From assembly GCF_002078875.1 (NCBI RefSeq), contig NC_034412.1, positions 77,502,136 to 77,566,135 of the forward strand: a DNA stretch of 64,000 nt, read 5' to 3'. Origin of the DNA: Numida meleagris (lineage: Eukaryota > Chordata > Aves > Galliformes > Numididae). The notes beneath the pieces were generated by a model. The model searched no databases. It had not been told where the DNA came from and saw nothing but the letters and a program-made list of their open reading frames with translations. The position numbers were made by a program, and so were the translations under genes. Below, one piece after another: positions 33,916 through 46,920 of the stretch; the stretch's first letter is position 1; each line of letters opens with the position of its first letter.

Positions 33916-36900
33916 AGATTTAACCTCCGCAGTAATCTTTCTGGCTGGAAAAGAAAAAAAAAGGAGGGTGAAGAAAAAGTTAGAAATATTTTTAAAGATG
34001 ACTTAGACATCGCTGTTTTTATAGTCAATAATGTGACATCTTATTCCACTCAAAAATCCTAAAGCAGAGTTGAGAAAAGATAATATATTTAATCAATTTT
34101 TAGAATTCATTTATTTGGATATCATAATAAAGCTGCAAGTTTATCTTGATATTTTTCAAAACTATTTTACAAGTCTTACAGAATTTTTTTATGAAACAGT
34201 TTATTATTATTATTGCTTTATTTTGTAACATGGTTTGCAAGGGCTCAGAAAGAATACAAAAACCACAAAATAAATATTTATTAGTGGATATGCAACAAGA
34301 AATTCTGCATACAACTATTAAGTATTTCTCCTAGGACTGATAATCATAACAATTTTAGTCCAAACTTTTCACTCTGTACTTAACAAACTACTGACGTTAA
34401 ACAGTTTTGCTATGATTCCACTTCCTTTTGTTCCAGTGGATTAGAATTACAGAAGTAAACTTTTTAGAAAAATATAGTCACTGAATATTCTTTCTATAAT
34501 TCTTGCATTGTGAGAAAATGTGAGAACATGTCATTATTTGTTCCATGTTAAAGAAATGTCATAATATATTATTGCAAAGGCATTACTGCATGTGATCAAA
34601 GTGTATTAATATTAATAAGGCTTAATTAAGCAATTTGGATCATATTTCATTGACGTATTTATTTAGAGTTATGTTAAGACACTAAGATTATAATCACACA
34701 ATTTTTTTTTTAACTACAATTTTAGTAGAACTTCAAATTTGAGACACAGAATGAAATTCATGAACTACAAGATGTGACAGTCATCCATTTCAAGACGTTC
34801 CGTGTTTACACAGTTGCCCTCACACATTCCACAGGGACTCTTCTGAGTCTGCAAATTCATTTTCTTCAGTTTGGAAATCTAGACAGGCAACACAAAATAC
34901 TTTGGAAGAGAGCCTCTCAGGAAGACATTGGGAAACTCTAGTGAGCTCTGAGAGTTCTATGGTCTAAATGACTAGGTAAACAGTCCCTGAAGACAAGCAT
35001 CATAAAGAGAATCATCTCTGAAGCACAGTTCTTTCTCTGATTATAACTTGCTCCTGGCACAGTAGTAATTAAGTATTTTATCCACTCTGATAAACAGACC
35101 GATTTATCTTCTAAACTGTGTCCTCTCCTCATACATCATTTTTACATTGTCGAACAGTACATATACATTATGCTTTCTGCATTAGGATGTCTGTGTGTTA
35201 TGCTGCTGATAAACTGTATTTCTAATAGAAAGAAGCTGTTTGTCCTTCTTTCTCTCTGAAAAAAGAAATAAAAATGGAGGAAATAATTGCATCTGCATTT
35301 ATTAAAGGGATGAATGCACATCTTCTCACCACTGCTTTCTTTAATCATCATGACAAAGAAAATCATGAAAGGAAAGGAAAAAACTTAAAACAGGAACATT
35401 ACTAGAGGTTTGTTAACATTTATGTGAGTGCTCTCTATAGAGACAAGTGTTATTGATAACAATGTGCTATGAGATTTTAAAAAAGTAAATATACTACAAA
35501 ACTGTATCATTGTAGACTAGTAATCAGTAACAACATAAGTAAAAATCTAGCATTTAGAATTGCTGAAGAATTTATCACGCTGTTACTCTTAGATTTTTGT
35601 AACAGAGAGACAGATCTACTTGTATTCTGAACATATGTAACATGGCAGCTTTTAGAAATCAAGAAATGCTGACCGAGGACTGGCTAACTGTACATTACTG
35701 AGTTCATTTATCTCCACTTTGGGCAGTCACAAATTGGATTTCTAATTTGGAATGATTTAGAAATTAATGCTTTACCTTCCATCACATACTCTGAAATATT
35801 TGTCAATACCCCTATGAAAAACATAGGATTCATAGAAAATAATCAGTCATATCTACAATGTGATGCATGAGGAGAACAGAAGAAATAAAACCATTACTAA
35901 ACTATCTTTGGTTATCATTATTTTCCATGACCACCTCTATACAACCCTAAGAACCACATAAACCCAGGATCTGAACCTGAAGTCTAATTATTCAAGTGTT
36001 ACTCAGCTTTTGTAAAATAGCCACATTTGAACACTAGGTTTGACTGACTTCAGCTTTTGGCCATCTCCAGCCTTAGACTGTACAGAAGCTTTTGACATAA
36101 AATAAGGTTTGCAAAAAGTTTGCTCGAATCTTCACTGCATTCAGATGTTCTCCTCCATTATTTGGAAGTCTTATAAGGCTTCCAAGTATCACAACAGTAT
36201 TGTTGTAACTTTGAAATACAAGCCTCTTATAGTATTAAGCAAGTTCTGTGGACACAGCTGCTGCTACCCTGTCACTAAGTCACTAGAGTCTACAGAAGGA
36301 CTCATTTGTTGAATAGAAAGGATGAACTTACACTTAGTATAAGGCTTTATTTTCCAATTGTTAAGATTGCAACTAATAAACTGATGTTAAAAAAATATGG
36401 GCTTGTTTATTCGGGAGGCACCACATAGAGCTGCTGCAAAATATTCAGTGTTGAATGGTTACCAAGAGATTTTATCCTTCATGGAAGTATATTATTGAAT
36501 TAATGATGCAGTATACATCTTAAAATTCTTGATCATTGATGGCAATACTGTACTTCTGTTAATTCTATTTCTGTATCTTCGCTGAAATTACAAAAAATAA
36601 AAATCGTGTTCTACTATAGGAAAACATTTGAAGGAAGATAACACATAAACATAGTAAAACTAGAAGTAAACTTTTCAAATATTCAGCTAAATAAAGACAG
36701 AAACATAATGGACAAAGAAAAAACAACTAAAGAATATATATATTTCCCATGAAATAAAGAGAAGAAAACTAGTAAGCTTTGACATTGACCTTGTCAAAGT
36801 GAGCATTAGTTGTATTTAATATACTAGCAAAAACTTTCTAATCTCATTACCCTGGCATTCTTCACATTTAAAGAAGCATAGACAAGTTTTCCTTGTCCCA

Positions 36901-37749
36901 CATTTCCATGGCACATTCTCATGGAAATTAAATCACACACCAGCTAGAATTCATGCAGTTAATAAATTGATCTTTAAAGCACCAGAAAATTTAGTCCTTA
37001 TAGGACAGATTTAAAATTTTAAATCTTAAGTTTATTCCAGTCACAACAGTTTTTGTTTTATGCCTCATAAATATTTCAGATGCAAAATATTTATGTTGAC
37101 TACATATATGAAAGCAAAAACAAACAATAAAGCAAAAGTCCCTGTATACTGTGTTTCATACTTCTTTCTCCCTCTTAGTCTTCTAAGTATTGCATTTAAA
37201 CATAGTGACTAGCTATCGGTTTGTAACCATTAGTTTTATTGCATTCATTATTTGCTACAAGACAGTATGTCACTCTATCTTTTCATTTTCTTGATTTTTG
37301 ATTACAAAGAAGGAAGAAGGAAGAGATGTTTGTCTCCCAGCACCATTATCTTTTCTACCTCCTGCCTTGGTTGAAAATGACAGGGTTGATAAATTTGAGT
37401 CAGAAAATCCAATGATTCTCTGAAAACAGTGGTTTATTAGTATGCAAAAACAAATAGACAAGTTCAACAGTAATAAAGGGTTTTATATGAAGATTGGATA
37501 AGTAATTTGACAGGCATAAGAGTTTATTTAATCACTGTGATTTAAAAGAGAATATCTTGAACTTCACATGATAAAAGTTGTTTAAAGTATACTGTTAAGA
37601 TCACAATCTTGTTTTATGCTTGTGTTTTTTTCATTTTCTTACCTTCTGAAATTTAACCTTTGTAAGCATAAACAGTAGGAGATACAGCTGCTTTAAATCT
37701 GTTTTAGATCACCCAAGAAATGGATAAGTCACAACCTGGTAATAAAGAA
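33916..37749. other. 3.8-kb unique A+T-rich stretch
   Basis: No gene recognised; only short open frames without motifs. 34,560-34,680 has several ATTAATATTAA and TTAATTAA cores. Confidence 0.5.
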
Positions 37750-37930
37750 GAAACTGCATACCCCTTTCTGAGGCTCAGAACTCACCAAACGCAACAAAGA
37801 AGTTGAACTCCAAGTAGAGATGCCTCCCTTGTGGCTGCCATGCCTTAAATGAGGTTAGGGAGAGGCAGACACAGGGTCCACCCCCTTCTGGTAGGACAGA
37901 TGAATTGCTTCCACCTATGCTCCCAGTGCT
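37750..37930 (+). repeat. Unclassified dispersed repeat, copy 2
   Basis: Matches the reverse complement of 11,515-11,600 through CCTTAAATGAGG, a following G-rich block, GGTCCACCCC and TTGCTTC in that order. It may extend rightward: 'TTCTTGCAGCCAAAG' at ~38,055 also recalls copy 1. Termini not identified. Confidence 0.4.
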
Positions 37931-38822
37931 GGCTACACCTCTTCACCAGGTGCATAATCACTGGTTTAGGCTGTGACCTAATAGTTCCCATTCAGCTTTT
38001 ATTTTATTTTAGGCTGTGTTACATAAGATGCTGATTGAATCGAGCTTTCATTGTTCTTGCAGCCAAAGGAATGGGACATGGAGATGAAAGAGAATTGCAT
38101 ACCAAACTGATGTGCTTTTCTTCCAAGAGGAAAATGAAGAGCTTAAAAATTTAAGGAAAGCAAAACAAAAAGCTAATTTCCTTTGGCCTTTAAAAGAAAA
38201 AGGGTATTTTAGAGAGATGTTTCTGCTCCTGCCCTTAATTTAGTCCCTCATAAAACTCTTCCTCAGAGATCTGAACCTTCTGTTATCATTTATACTTAAG
38301 GGCCTGTATCACAGTCAAAGTATCTCAGGGCAAGCAAGGTCAAATTCCTTCTGGAGTTCATCAGTGCATATGAGTGGCACCATAAGTAGTACCCAGAAGG
38401 GCCTTCTCCCTAAGGTAAGTGCTTAGCACAGGTTCTGCAGTATTTCCACACTAGTCATTTTTGGTAGAACTTGACAGTAGTCTGAAGAATTCAGGAAGTC
38501 CTTCCAAATATACTTTCCTACATGAAAGAAGAAATACCACTTACAAAATGGTAGAACATTACATCTCTGTAAGCAGTAAATGATGTAAACAGAACTAAAC
38601 GGTATAAAGAGAAAAAAACTCTTGCTAGGCTTTCTTCAAGCCCCTTACAGGGATATAAAAAAATGAAATGGTAAGAGAGATCTTTCATTAAACCTATGTA
38701 ACAAAACACTTTATTTGAGTGAAAGTAAACATGAATTATTTTAACCGTAAAGCAAACAAAATGAAGAATGATGGCTGAAATGTAATTTCTTTTAGATACA
38801 CTCTGTTGTTTTAAAGCAATTT
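37931..38822. other. Unique spacer
   Basis: No gene recognised. The part to about 38,075 may still belong to the unclassified repeat. Confidence 0.45.
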
Positions 38823-39692
38823 AATGCTGTGGGGTGCAGTCGACATACCAGAGGGACAGGATGCCACCCAGAGGGATCCAGACAGACTTGAGTAGTGGTC
38901 CCAGGTGAACTTCATGAGGTTCAAAAAATCCAAATGCAAGAACTTGCACTAGGGTTAAGGCAACCCCTGTTACAAATACAAGCTGGGGGATGAAAGGATT
39001 GAGCGCAGCCCTGACAAAAAAAGATCTGGGGGCACTGGTAGATGGGAAGCTGGACATGAGACAGTGATGTGCTCTTGCAGCCAAGAAAGCCAACCATATC
39101 CTGGGCTGCATCAAAAGATGCGTTAAGGGAGATGATCCTGCCCTTCTATTCTGAGATGTGAGGCCTCACTTAGAGGGCTGTGTCCAGATGTGGAGTGCTT
39201 AGTACAGGAGAGACATGGTCCTGTTGGATTGCATCCAGAGAAGAGCTACAAAAATGATGCACAGAATAGAACACCCCTCCTATGAGGACAGGCTGAGAGA
39301 GCTAGGGCTCTTCAGCCTGGAGAATAGAAGACTGCAAAGTGACCTGATAGTGGCCTTTCAGTATCTAAAGGGGAGCTACAGGAAAGAAGGGGACAGACTC
39401 TTTAGCAGGGTCTGTGTCAACAGAACAAGGGGAAATGGTTTCAAGGTCAAAAAGGGTAGATTTAGGATAGATATAAGGAAAAAAAATCTTTTCTAGTGTC
39501 TCACAACCCTCACTGTAACAGGTTGTCCAGTGAAGTGGTTGTTGCCCCATCCCTGGAGACGTTCAAGGTGAGGCTGGATAAGGCCCTGAGCAACCTGATC
39601 TAGCTGTACATGTCCCTGTTCATTGCAGGGGAGTTGGACTAGATGGCTTTCAGAGATCCCTTCCAACTCTAAGGATTCTATGATTCTATGAA
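38823..39692 (+). mobile_element. CR1 LINE 3' part
   Basis: Begins just after the FADD region (GCTGTGGGGTGCAGTCGACA) and covers the C-terminal domain and 3' UTR, ending in two GATTCTATG units (39,672-39,690). The plus frame at 39,215-39,496 reads IQRRATKMMHRIEHPSYEDR and '[19 protein letters not shown]'. It resembles the old copy ending at 27,310. Earlier codons are broken by stops and deletions. Confidence 0.92.
39215..39496 (+). pseudogene. CR1 ORF2 C-terminal remnant
   Basis: 93 open codons of the C-terminal domain with [31 protein letters not shown] and 'GRFRIDIRKKN'. It stops where an A run causes a frameshift. Not functional. Confidence 0.8.
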
Positions 39693-40496
39693 TTATCTTT
39701 TAAGGAAAAAAGACATTATTAAACCTTGCTTCTGTACATTTTTTCTTTCCATATTTTAGCTGTTAAAATCCTAACTGTTTTTATTTATTGTTATTGTAGT
39801 GAGGTTTCAGAGTCTACTGAAGCTGCCATTTATACCTGACATTAATTCCTTGTTCACTAAATTTCTCTCTGCATCTGATTACAAATTAAGCTTCTTCCTG
39901 AAAACTCTCCCGTTTTGTGATTGTTAAATATAGTTGCAGTAACAGGGTTCCATTTTTGAAAGACACTATGAAATTCAGAATTCTTATTTTAGACTAAATA
40001 TCTGCTATTGGAAATTCAGGTGTTCAGTTTTCCACAAATTCTTGTTAAATCAAGCTGAGTAATCAGTTTAGTACAGTAAGAAGGGTAATATATTAATAAA
40101 TGTCAGTTCTTGGTAAGATTGCGTTATACTGTTCACCATTTGCTCAATCACAATGAATTCTTCTATATTTGTTCTATGTTCAGATAGTGTAGGTACAGTA
40201 AATGATCTGCAAAATATAGATTTTTTTTGTCTTGATTGGTTGCTCGAGTGGGAGATTCCTTAAAAAGAAATTTTTAACACTGTACTTGTCGAAGTTGTGT
40301 AAAAATAAAAAATAAAATATAATATTGGAGAGAAGAATAAAACCATGAGGGATTACAGAGAAACAGAAAATGGATGATTGAAGGAAAAAAAAGTAATTTA
40401 AAGCACTAGACATTTTCAAGAAAAAGAAAAAAATCCTCAAACCAAAAGCTAGAAATCAGAGTGAAAGAAGAAGTAAAAGCAAAAAAAGGAGTAAAG
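39693..40496. other. Unique spacer between CR1 copies
   Basis: A+T-rich with several A runs; no gene seen. Confidence 0.5.
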
Positions 40497-40766
40497 TGAT
40501 GTGACAAGGTGTAATAGTTTTGAGATAAAAGGAAGTAGGTTTAAGTTAGATATAAGGAAGAAACTATTCACTGAGAGAGTGGTGAGGCACTGGAAAAGGC
40601 TGCCCAGAGAAATTGTGGATACTCCACCCTTGGAAGTGTTCAAGGCCAGGTTGGCTGGGCCTTTGGGCCAGCTGGTCTTGTGAAAGGTGTCCCTGCCTAT
40701 AGCAGGAGGTTCAGAACTAAATGATCTGTAAGATCCCTTTCAGCTCAAATCATTCTGATTTTATGA
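40497..40766 (+). mobile_element. CR1 LINE 3' end, short
   Basis: The last ~270 bases: 'TTTAAGTTAGATATAAGGAA', GAGAGTGGTGAGGCACTGG, then CCTGCCTATAGCAGGAGGTT, and a decayed ATTCTGATTTTATG terminus. The plus frame at 40,501-40,683 reads FKLDIRKKLFTERVVRHWKR, the typical end of ORF2. Confidence 0.9.
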
Positions 40767-42417
40767 CTTTTTCTTACATCAACACTGGTTTAAGCTTACT
40801 GCAACTGTGAAGTGAATGCATACGCCGTAGTTATTTAACAGAAATGCTATGCAGTCTGCGTTAATGACTCTTATATTCCATATGAAGACATAGTTTCTGT
40901 CTTCAAATGCACTTGTGGTAGAGGACAATATATGACCATTATGTATATAATCCCTATTTTCTTCTTGGAACATTGTCACAGAGATTCTTTTCAGGTAGAG
41001 AAATAACTGCACTCACAATTAGTACAGGAATCTACTTTGAGTTATTGCTAGACTCAGAAATAAATAACAGGTGATCATCTGTTGTTATCTGCTCCCTGAA
41101 AGTGTTCATCTCAGGAAATATTGGTTCTTCCAGAAAAGATCAGCAACTCTGTGGCACTTCATCTTTCTCCAGTGTGAGTATTCCAAAAACTCATCTCCAG
41201 CTGGATTACAGATTCAGAAGTGGAGAATGCTGAACCTCACTACAGGGAGATCTTTTGTTTTGGTTAGAACACAGCAAGGTTTCAAAGCTGTTTCACATGG
41301 CAGAAAACCACCTGATTATATGCCACTTGCCTCAGTATGAAGATAGGAATTTTGATTTTTTCATTCTGACTTCAGAAATCACTGCCTTGCGGGGAGATAA
41401 GAAGTCTAATTTATGCCTGTTGAATGAGACTTCTCATGTGGAAACCAGGCCACTAAGGCCAACAGATATTAGATGCCAAGAAATATCTTAACTCTGTATA
41501 AAATACAGAACCATAAATATAAGTAGCATATCTCTACTTCAGGCATGGGATCTAGCTCTGCAGCTAGGGTATTATTTTGAGAGATATGGACTGATGTCCC
41601 TGAAGACAAAAAAATTTCATCTAAATTTCCTATAATCTACATCACTGTTATTATAACTATTAAACAAAGTAATAGATGTAAGTGAATACCAGCAAATTTC
41701 TAAATAAAACTGAGCTACTCGCATAATTTTATAAATATATGAACTGGTTTTTCTTTGTTTGTCTGTTTCCTTTTCATTTGTTACTAACACAAGTATATGA
41801 ACTATGTCGTTCAGAAGCACTGTCTTTTTTTTTTTTTTTTGTAAAAAAGGAGAATAAATAAAATAATGTATATCCCTTTAAAAGTATTTTACTGTGTACC
41901 TGGAGTTCAGAACAAAGCAATAATCATTATCACAGCTGTAAAATAACTGTTTAGAATATGTTCTGCAAATCCTACCATACACTATCAAGAAGATAGAAGG
42001 AAACAAAACTTCAAACAGGCATTCACCTTAGAAAATAAAAGTAAATTGATTATTTTGTGGCAAATTTACATATAAGCATCGCTTCAAGTACTGTCCCAAT
42101 CTTTGAATTTTGGTTCCAGAAAAAACATAAGGTGCCAACAGTCATTTTGGTACTGATTAATAACTAAAACTGAGTTCTCCTTAACCGTTCATAGATTAAT
42201 TAATAAATTTGTGATTTGGCTCTACATTTAAATAATAGTTTTAATGACTTTTCAGGTCAGAGAAACATGACACAAGAATCAATAGGAGTAAGAATGAGAT
42301 TTTAGACAGCTGAGGTGCAATGACTATCTGCAAACCCAGAAGGCAGCATCTTTGTTTAAAGCACTAAAGTACTTTAATAACCAGAAACTGTTGCCCCAAA
42401 CCAGGACAGCTCACCTA

Positions 42418-42498
<81 letters not shown>

Positions 42499-43319
42499 AC
42501 TCCCTTTTCCCACCTTCAAACTCAATTTTATTCAATTTTCTACTTTTATGTGCTACCAAATCACCTGAGAGACTAACAATGCGCACCTGTTGTCCCTGCT
42601 CTGATTTGTATCACAGAAGTCATTTGATCTGCAGGAGTTCTTGCTTGAGTAAACTTCTTTTCAACAGACCTTGGACCACTCTTAATTATTTATCTCTTTG
42701 CTAATCCTTATGTCCACAAAAGAACAGGCACAGGTGAACATTCAGTTACTTCTTTCCACATGTAATCAGTCAGGCAGTGATCATGCACAAAGCAAGTGCA
42801 AGAAGAGAATATGAAACACAAAATTCAGTCAAATTTCACAAATAGACGGCTACTGCTTGAATTTTAATGATATTAACTTCCTTTAAAAAAGGTTGGCAAA
42901 TGTTATGGTTTGAGGTAGTAAGTACATTCTTTTGGTTTAATGGAACCTGAAGCTGCTCTCAGCAATGGGAAGAAAAATATTTCAGGACAAAAAGAAGAAA
43001 AAGAAAGGCAGGAAAGAAAGAAGGAAAATGGAAAGGGAAGAGAGAGTGGAGAACACACTAAAAATAACGAAAACAGCCTGTCACAGGTTAAAAGATGCCT
43101 TTTTAATATACATATCTCAGGCGTATAATTGTGGATATGATGATATCAATCATTTATTAATATTAACAGCAACTCTTTTAAGTTAATGCCCAAATTCAAA
43201 TGATGTATATTTGAATTAAAATGTTGGCTTTTTCTTAGAAGTTGTGGAATAGATTTCAGATTAGAATGTATATAATTTATATTTTAAAAAAAAATCTGTG
43301 TATAAGTATTCATGGGAGA
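40767..43319. other. Unique stretch with a long A run
   Basis: No gene recognised. Two overlapping plus frames at 41,071-41,340 and 41,255-41,491 have no known motif. The A run at 42,419-42,495 creates a false polylysine frame. 42,960-43,070 is purine-rich. Confidence 0.5.
42419..42495. repeat. A homopolymer, 77 bases
   Basis: 77 consecutive A residues between CACCTAC and TCTACTCCC. No poly(A)-tailed retroposed gene, signal or target duplication is visible beside it. Confidence 0.9.
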
Positions 43320-43401
43320 GTCCCATAATTGCTTCCAGACTTTTCCAAACTCAGGGAAGAACTGATTTGGCTCAGCATAGCCTGGAGGTTGGAAACCACT
43401 G
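43320..43401. mobile_element. Probable hAT-Charlie DNA transposon terminus
   Basis: GGTTGGAAACCACTG (43,387-43,401) closely matches the inverted-repeat end shared by many hAT-Charlie elements (complement of CAGTGGTTCTCAACC). The next eight bases, CTCTAGGC, fit the nTCTAGAn target preference of that group. The left end was not found, so this is one end of an old element; 43,320 as its inner limit is a guess. Confidence 0.4.
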
Positions 43402-43409
43402 CTCTAGGC

Positions 43410-45069
43410 AAAAGACATGACGGATGTTCTTCTATTAGTTTAGCCTATGTGTCTGAGTGCATGCAGCAGGCTGAATTTTAGCTGGGAGAAAAATAAAACA
43501 TAAAAATTCTAGAGATTTTATTTTTAGTCTAATACTTGAGGGTTAGCTCCTAGGTTAAAAATTATTCAAAATAGTTCTTGTTTGTCAAAGGGAAAAAATT
43601 AGGCTAGAAAGGTATAAATTTACCCTCATCTGAATTCCAGTTAGCAATAAATTTAGATTTATTAACATAAATATTATTCTAAATGCTTCATTGTAAAATT
43701 ACTAAATCTCTTCACATCTAGTGACCTGAATTTAACTTTGCAAATTAGATTATAATGATCCATAATTATAAAATTAAGTTATAGGTATAACTTTGGAGTT
43801 TGAATTCCTTGGATTAAAACTAAGTAAAAGCTGATATTTATATACAATAAACCAAACCAATCAGGGAGACAGTGAAGCAATAATTTATATTTGTTTTTTT
43901 GAGGGATGGACATAGGTGGCCTTATTTTAAATGCTCAGGAAACATCTCAGCAAATGTTGTAAATTTATTTGAATATTCAAGTCATTGAGATAACTCATCG
44001 TGTTTTCAAATTAATGAAAGAAATGTGAGGGAAGATGGAATAACAGGAAAGTAAACACAATTCAAAACAACAAATTTATCCTGCTTTTGACAGAAATAGA
44101 AGGTATTGGATAACCTCCATAAGGAACACATATTTTTTCACTACTATGAAAAGAGACAAGCACCATTTTAGAAATAGCCACTGATAATGATTACTGATAA
44201 CAATTCTTGATTACTCATATGTGTTTCAAACATCTGGACATCTCATCACCATGTAAAAATACTGCTACTGATTGGAATGTATTGTTGAGGTTTCTCTTCA
44301 TGTCCTTTCTATTAACAAAACAAAAGCAACACAACCAACAATAACAAAACAGAGAAAAGACATTATTTCGTTTGCAAGGTCCTGTTTCTTAAAATGCAGG
44401 TTGATGGCTCTTTTTCATTTCTTCCTAAACATTACAAAATTACATTGTTTTTTTTTTTTTCCTAACTGGACTGTTATGTGATCACAAACACAATAATTAC
44501 ATACTTTAAACTCTCCTACATTCCTAAAATAATTAGGACAATATTTGGCAATGTAGAAAGACAATATTGCTTTTATCTATGTTCTATCCATCCTCTGTAA
44601 AAACAAATCTATTTTAAAACAGATTTTTCTGATTGCTTAAATAAAATGAATAAATTTACAAATACTTCTCCTCAGTCATAATACATACAGAATTTCTTCA
44701 AATTAAACTAGTCTGCTTTTAGAAAAAGAAACTTTGTAAAAGTTACCTTTTTTATTTCCTTCCCCCCCCAACCCCCCTTTACAGGAACATACAATAAGTC
44801 ACTCAGATGTCTAATCATTACTGTCCTGAACCTTTTTAGTTACTAATATTTTCTTTCTTATTTATGTCTTTTGGATTTTTCTGCTATAGATTATATTAGT
44901 ACAGTTAATTATGTTTACTAATCCATCAGTGAAAAGCCTTTTCTATTAATAAAATTTTATGAATTTTAGCTTAATGAGTTTCTGAAAGAAAGGTCATTTG
45001 CAGCATGCAGAATGACCTTTCATTCTTTACAGGAAAGATTTATTTCTGCTCACTACATTTAGTTTATCT
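43410..45069. other. Unique A+T-rich stretch
   Basis: No gene seen. Short C-rich run at 44,764-44,778. Confidence 0.5.
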
Positions 45070-45206
45070 GGGAAAGAGAAAAGGGAAAAAAAGGAGACCA
45101 GGAAAAGAAAAGAGAAAGGGAAGAGAAAGGGAAGAGAAAAGGGAAAAATAAGAGGAAAAAGAAAGAAAAAAGTAAAAGGAGAAGGAAATAAAGGGAGAAG
45201 GAGAAG
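45070..45206 (+). repeat. Polypurine tract, 137 bases
   Basis: Only five pyrimidines among 137 bases, built of variable GGGAAAGAGA-like units. It ends 54 bases before a CR1 3' end. Such tracts can adopt triplex DNA. Confidence 0.9.
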
Positions 45207-45260
45207 CATTTTGCTGACTTTCAACTTGTAACAAAACCTCCTGAGATTACAACCGATGAA

Positions 45261-45600
45261 ATCATAGAATCATAGAATCACCAAGGTTGGAAAAGACCTA
45301 CAGGATCATCCAGTCCAACTGTCCACCTATCACCAATAGTTATCACTAAACCACATCCCTCAATACAATGTCTAAATGTTCCTTGAACACCTCCAGGGTC
45401 AGTGACTCCAGCACCTCCCTGGGCAGCCCATTCCAGCGCCTGACTACTCTTTCAGAAAATTAGTATTTCCTAGATGTCCAGCCTGAATCTCCCCTGGTGC
45501 AACTTGAGGCCATTCCCTCTAGTCCTATCACTAGTAACACAAGAGAAGATGTCCACCCCCAGCTCATTACAACTTCTCTTCAGGTAGTCATAGAGAGCGA
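45261..45600 (-). mobile_element. CR1 LINE 3' end, antisense, fairly young
   Basis: The reverse complement of the last 340 bases of a CR1. The microsatellite (ATCATAGAATCATAGAATC) is at 45,261-45,279. Then come the UTR (ACCAAGGTTGGAAAAGACCT) and the C-terminal codons to 45,600. High similarity to the copy at 24,207-25,240 puts both in one young subfamily. The 5' junction is followed by a 20-bp tandem duplication. Confidence 0.93.
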
Positions 45601-45604
45601 TACG

Positions 45605-45641
45605 ACAAAGAATATCCTAAATATACAAAGAATATCCTAAA
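45605..45641. repeat. Tandem duplication, period 20
   Basis: ACAAAGAATATCCTAAA occurs at 45,605-45,621 and again, exactly, at 45,625-45,641, starting 5 bases after the CR1 5' junction. Confidence 0.9.
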
Positions 45642-46189
45642 ACTACAAATTTCTACACAGAACTCACAATGATGATGTTGGTATCATGTATACATTAAGA
45701 TATGAAGTTTCTTACACTGCATTTTTCCTTTGAACCAAAAATCTTCTGAAAAGCCTAATTCTAGCCTTAGCATAAAACAGTTCTTTTCTTATAAGTTTAT
45801 TTATTCTCAATAGCATGTGTTGAAATGCAGTTTCAGTCTAGCTTATGAATATATTCTACACCATGAGTATTCAACTTCTGCCTAGTGAAAGCCTTGAGGG
45901 TGGTAAGGAAGATAGTGATGTCCTTACTGTACAACTTACTTATACAAGTGATCAACAGCAAGATTTTTGACATATGTAGAACTCAGGGTGTCCTAAAAAT
46001 TTACATTCTTTGTAGTCTATGCAATATCCCAGTGAAGATTTTGATCATCTAAATTTCAAATACTATCTTCCAAACTCTTTTTATTATAATTCAAATAAGA
46101 TTTTTAATGAATAGAACCTATAAGCCTTGTCTGACACTTAGGCCACAGGTTTTCATTCTTTTCTGCTATGTGATAATATTACTACACTT
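45642..46189. other. Unique spacer
   Basis: No gene or repeat recognised. Confidence 0.5.
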
Positions 46190-46920
46190 AGGATCATAGG
46201 ATAATTCAGTTTAGCAGGGTACCCAAGATGTCTCAAGTTTAGCTTCCTGCATATGACAGGGTCAGCTTTGAGGTCAGACCAGGCTTAGATCTTGATCCAA
46301 CTGAATCTTAAAAATGGCAAAGATAACATATCTGGGCATCCTGTTCCACTGCTTGGCTTCTCTTTTGCAGAAAAAAATTAGTTTATTTCAATTTATCCCC
46401 TTTTTTCCATGTCCCCCCATCAAGGAGCAAAGTGAACTGCCCAGCTCTAGTATACTGATGATACCTTAATCACCTAGGATGTTAAAACATCACTTCTCCA
46501 GTCTGAACAATCTCATATTCCTCATTCTCTCCTCACCAGCCAAGTCCTCCAGGTTCTGGCCACCCTGGTGACTCTCTGGTGAATTCATTCAAATTAACTT
46601 ATACCTTTGATTAATTGGTGACATGAGGTAGGGGGCAAAACTGGATACAGGATTCTAAACATAGTCTCATAAGTGCTATAGGGTTATAATCACTCCCCTT
46701 TGACCTCCCAGACATTATCCCATTAGTACAACTCAGGAGGTTCTTGGTTTTCTGTGATGTCTAGGCACACTGTCATCTACCAGCATCTCACAGTGTTTCT
46801 CACCAGAGCAGTTTCCCAGCTTCTGTTGCTTCAAGGGATCATTCTTCTCTAGTGAAGGACTTGGAGTCTGTCCGTGCTGAATTTCACAAGCAAAGGAAAA
46901 CAAATTTTGCCTCATATCCC
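46190..46920 (-). mobile_element. CR1 LINE, ancient antisense copy
   Basis: The reverse complement of an old CR1. 3' end near GGATCATAGGATAATTCAG (46,191); CATCCTGTTCCACTGCTTGG and 'CACTTCTCCAGTCTGAACAA' are typical antisense CR1 blocks, with a further block near 46,640-46,900. It is far more diverged than the copies at 13.7 or 45.3 kb, and the 5' limit is uncertain. Confidence 0.75.

Noticed and set aside
37430..37445. CAGTGGTTTATTAG as the partner end for the hAT-like terminus
   Set aside because: Six kilobases away, diverges after eight bases, and lacks a matching TCTAG target.
42352..42576. Polylysine-containing frame
   Set aside because: Produced by the 77-base A run.
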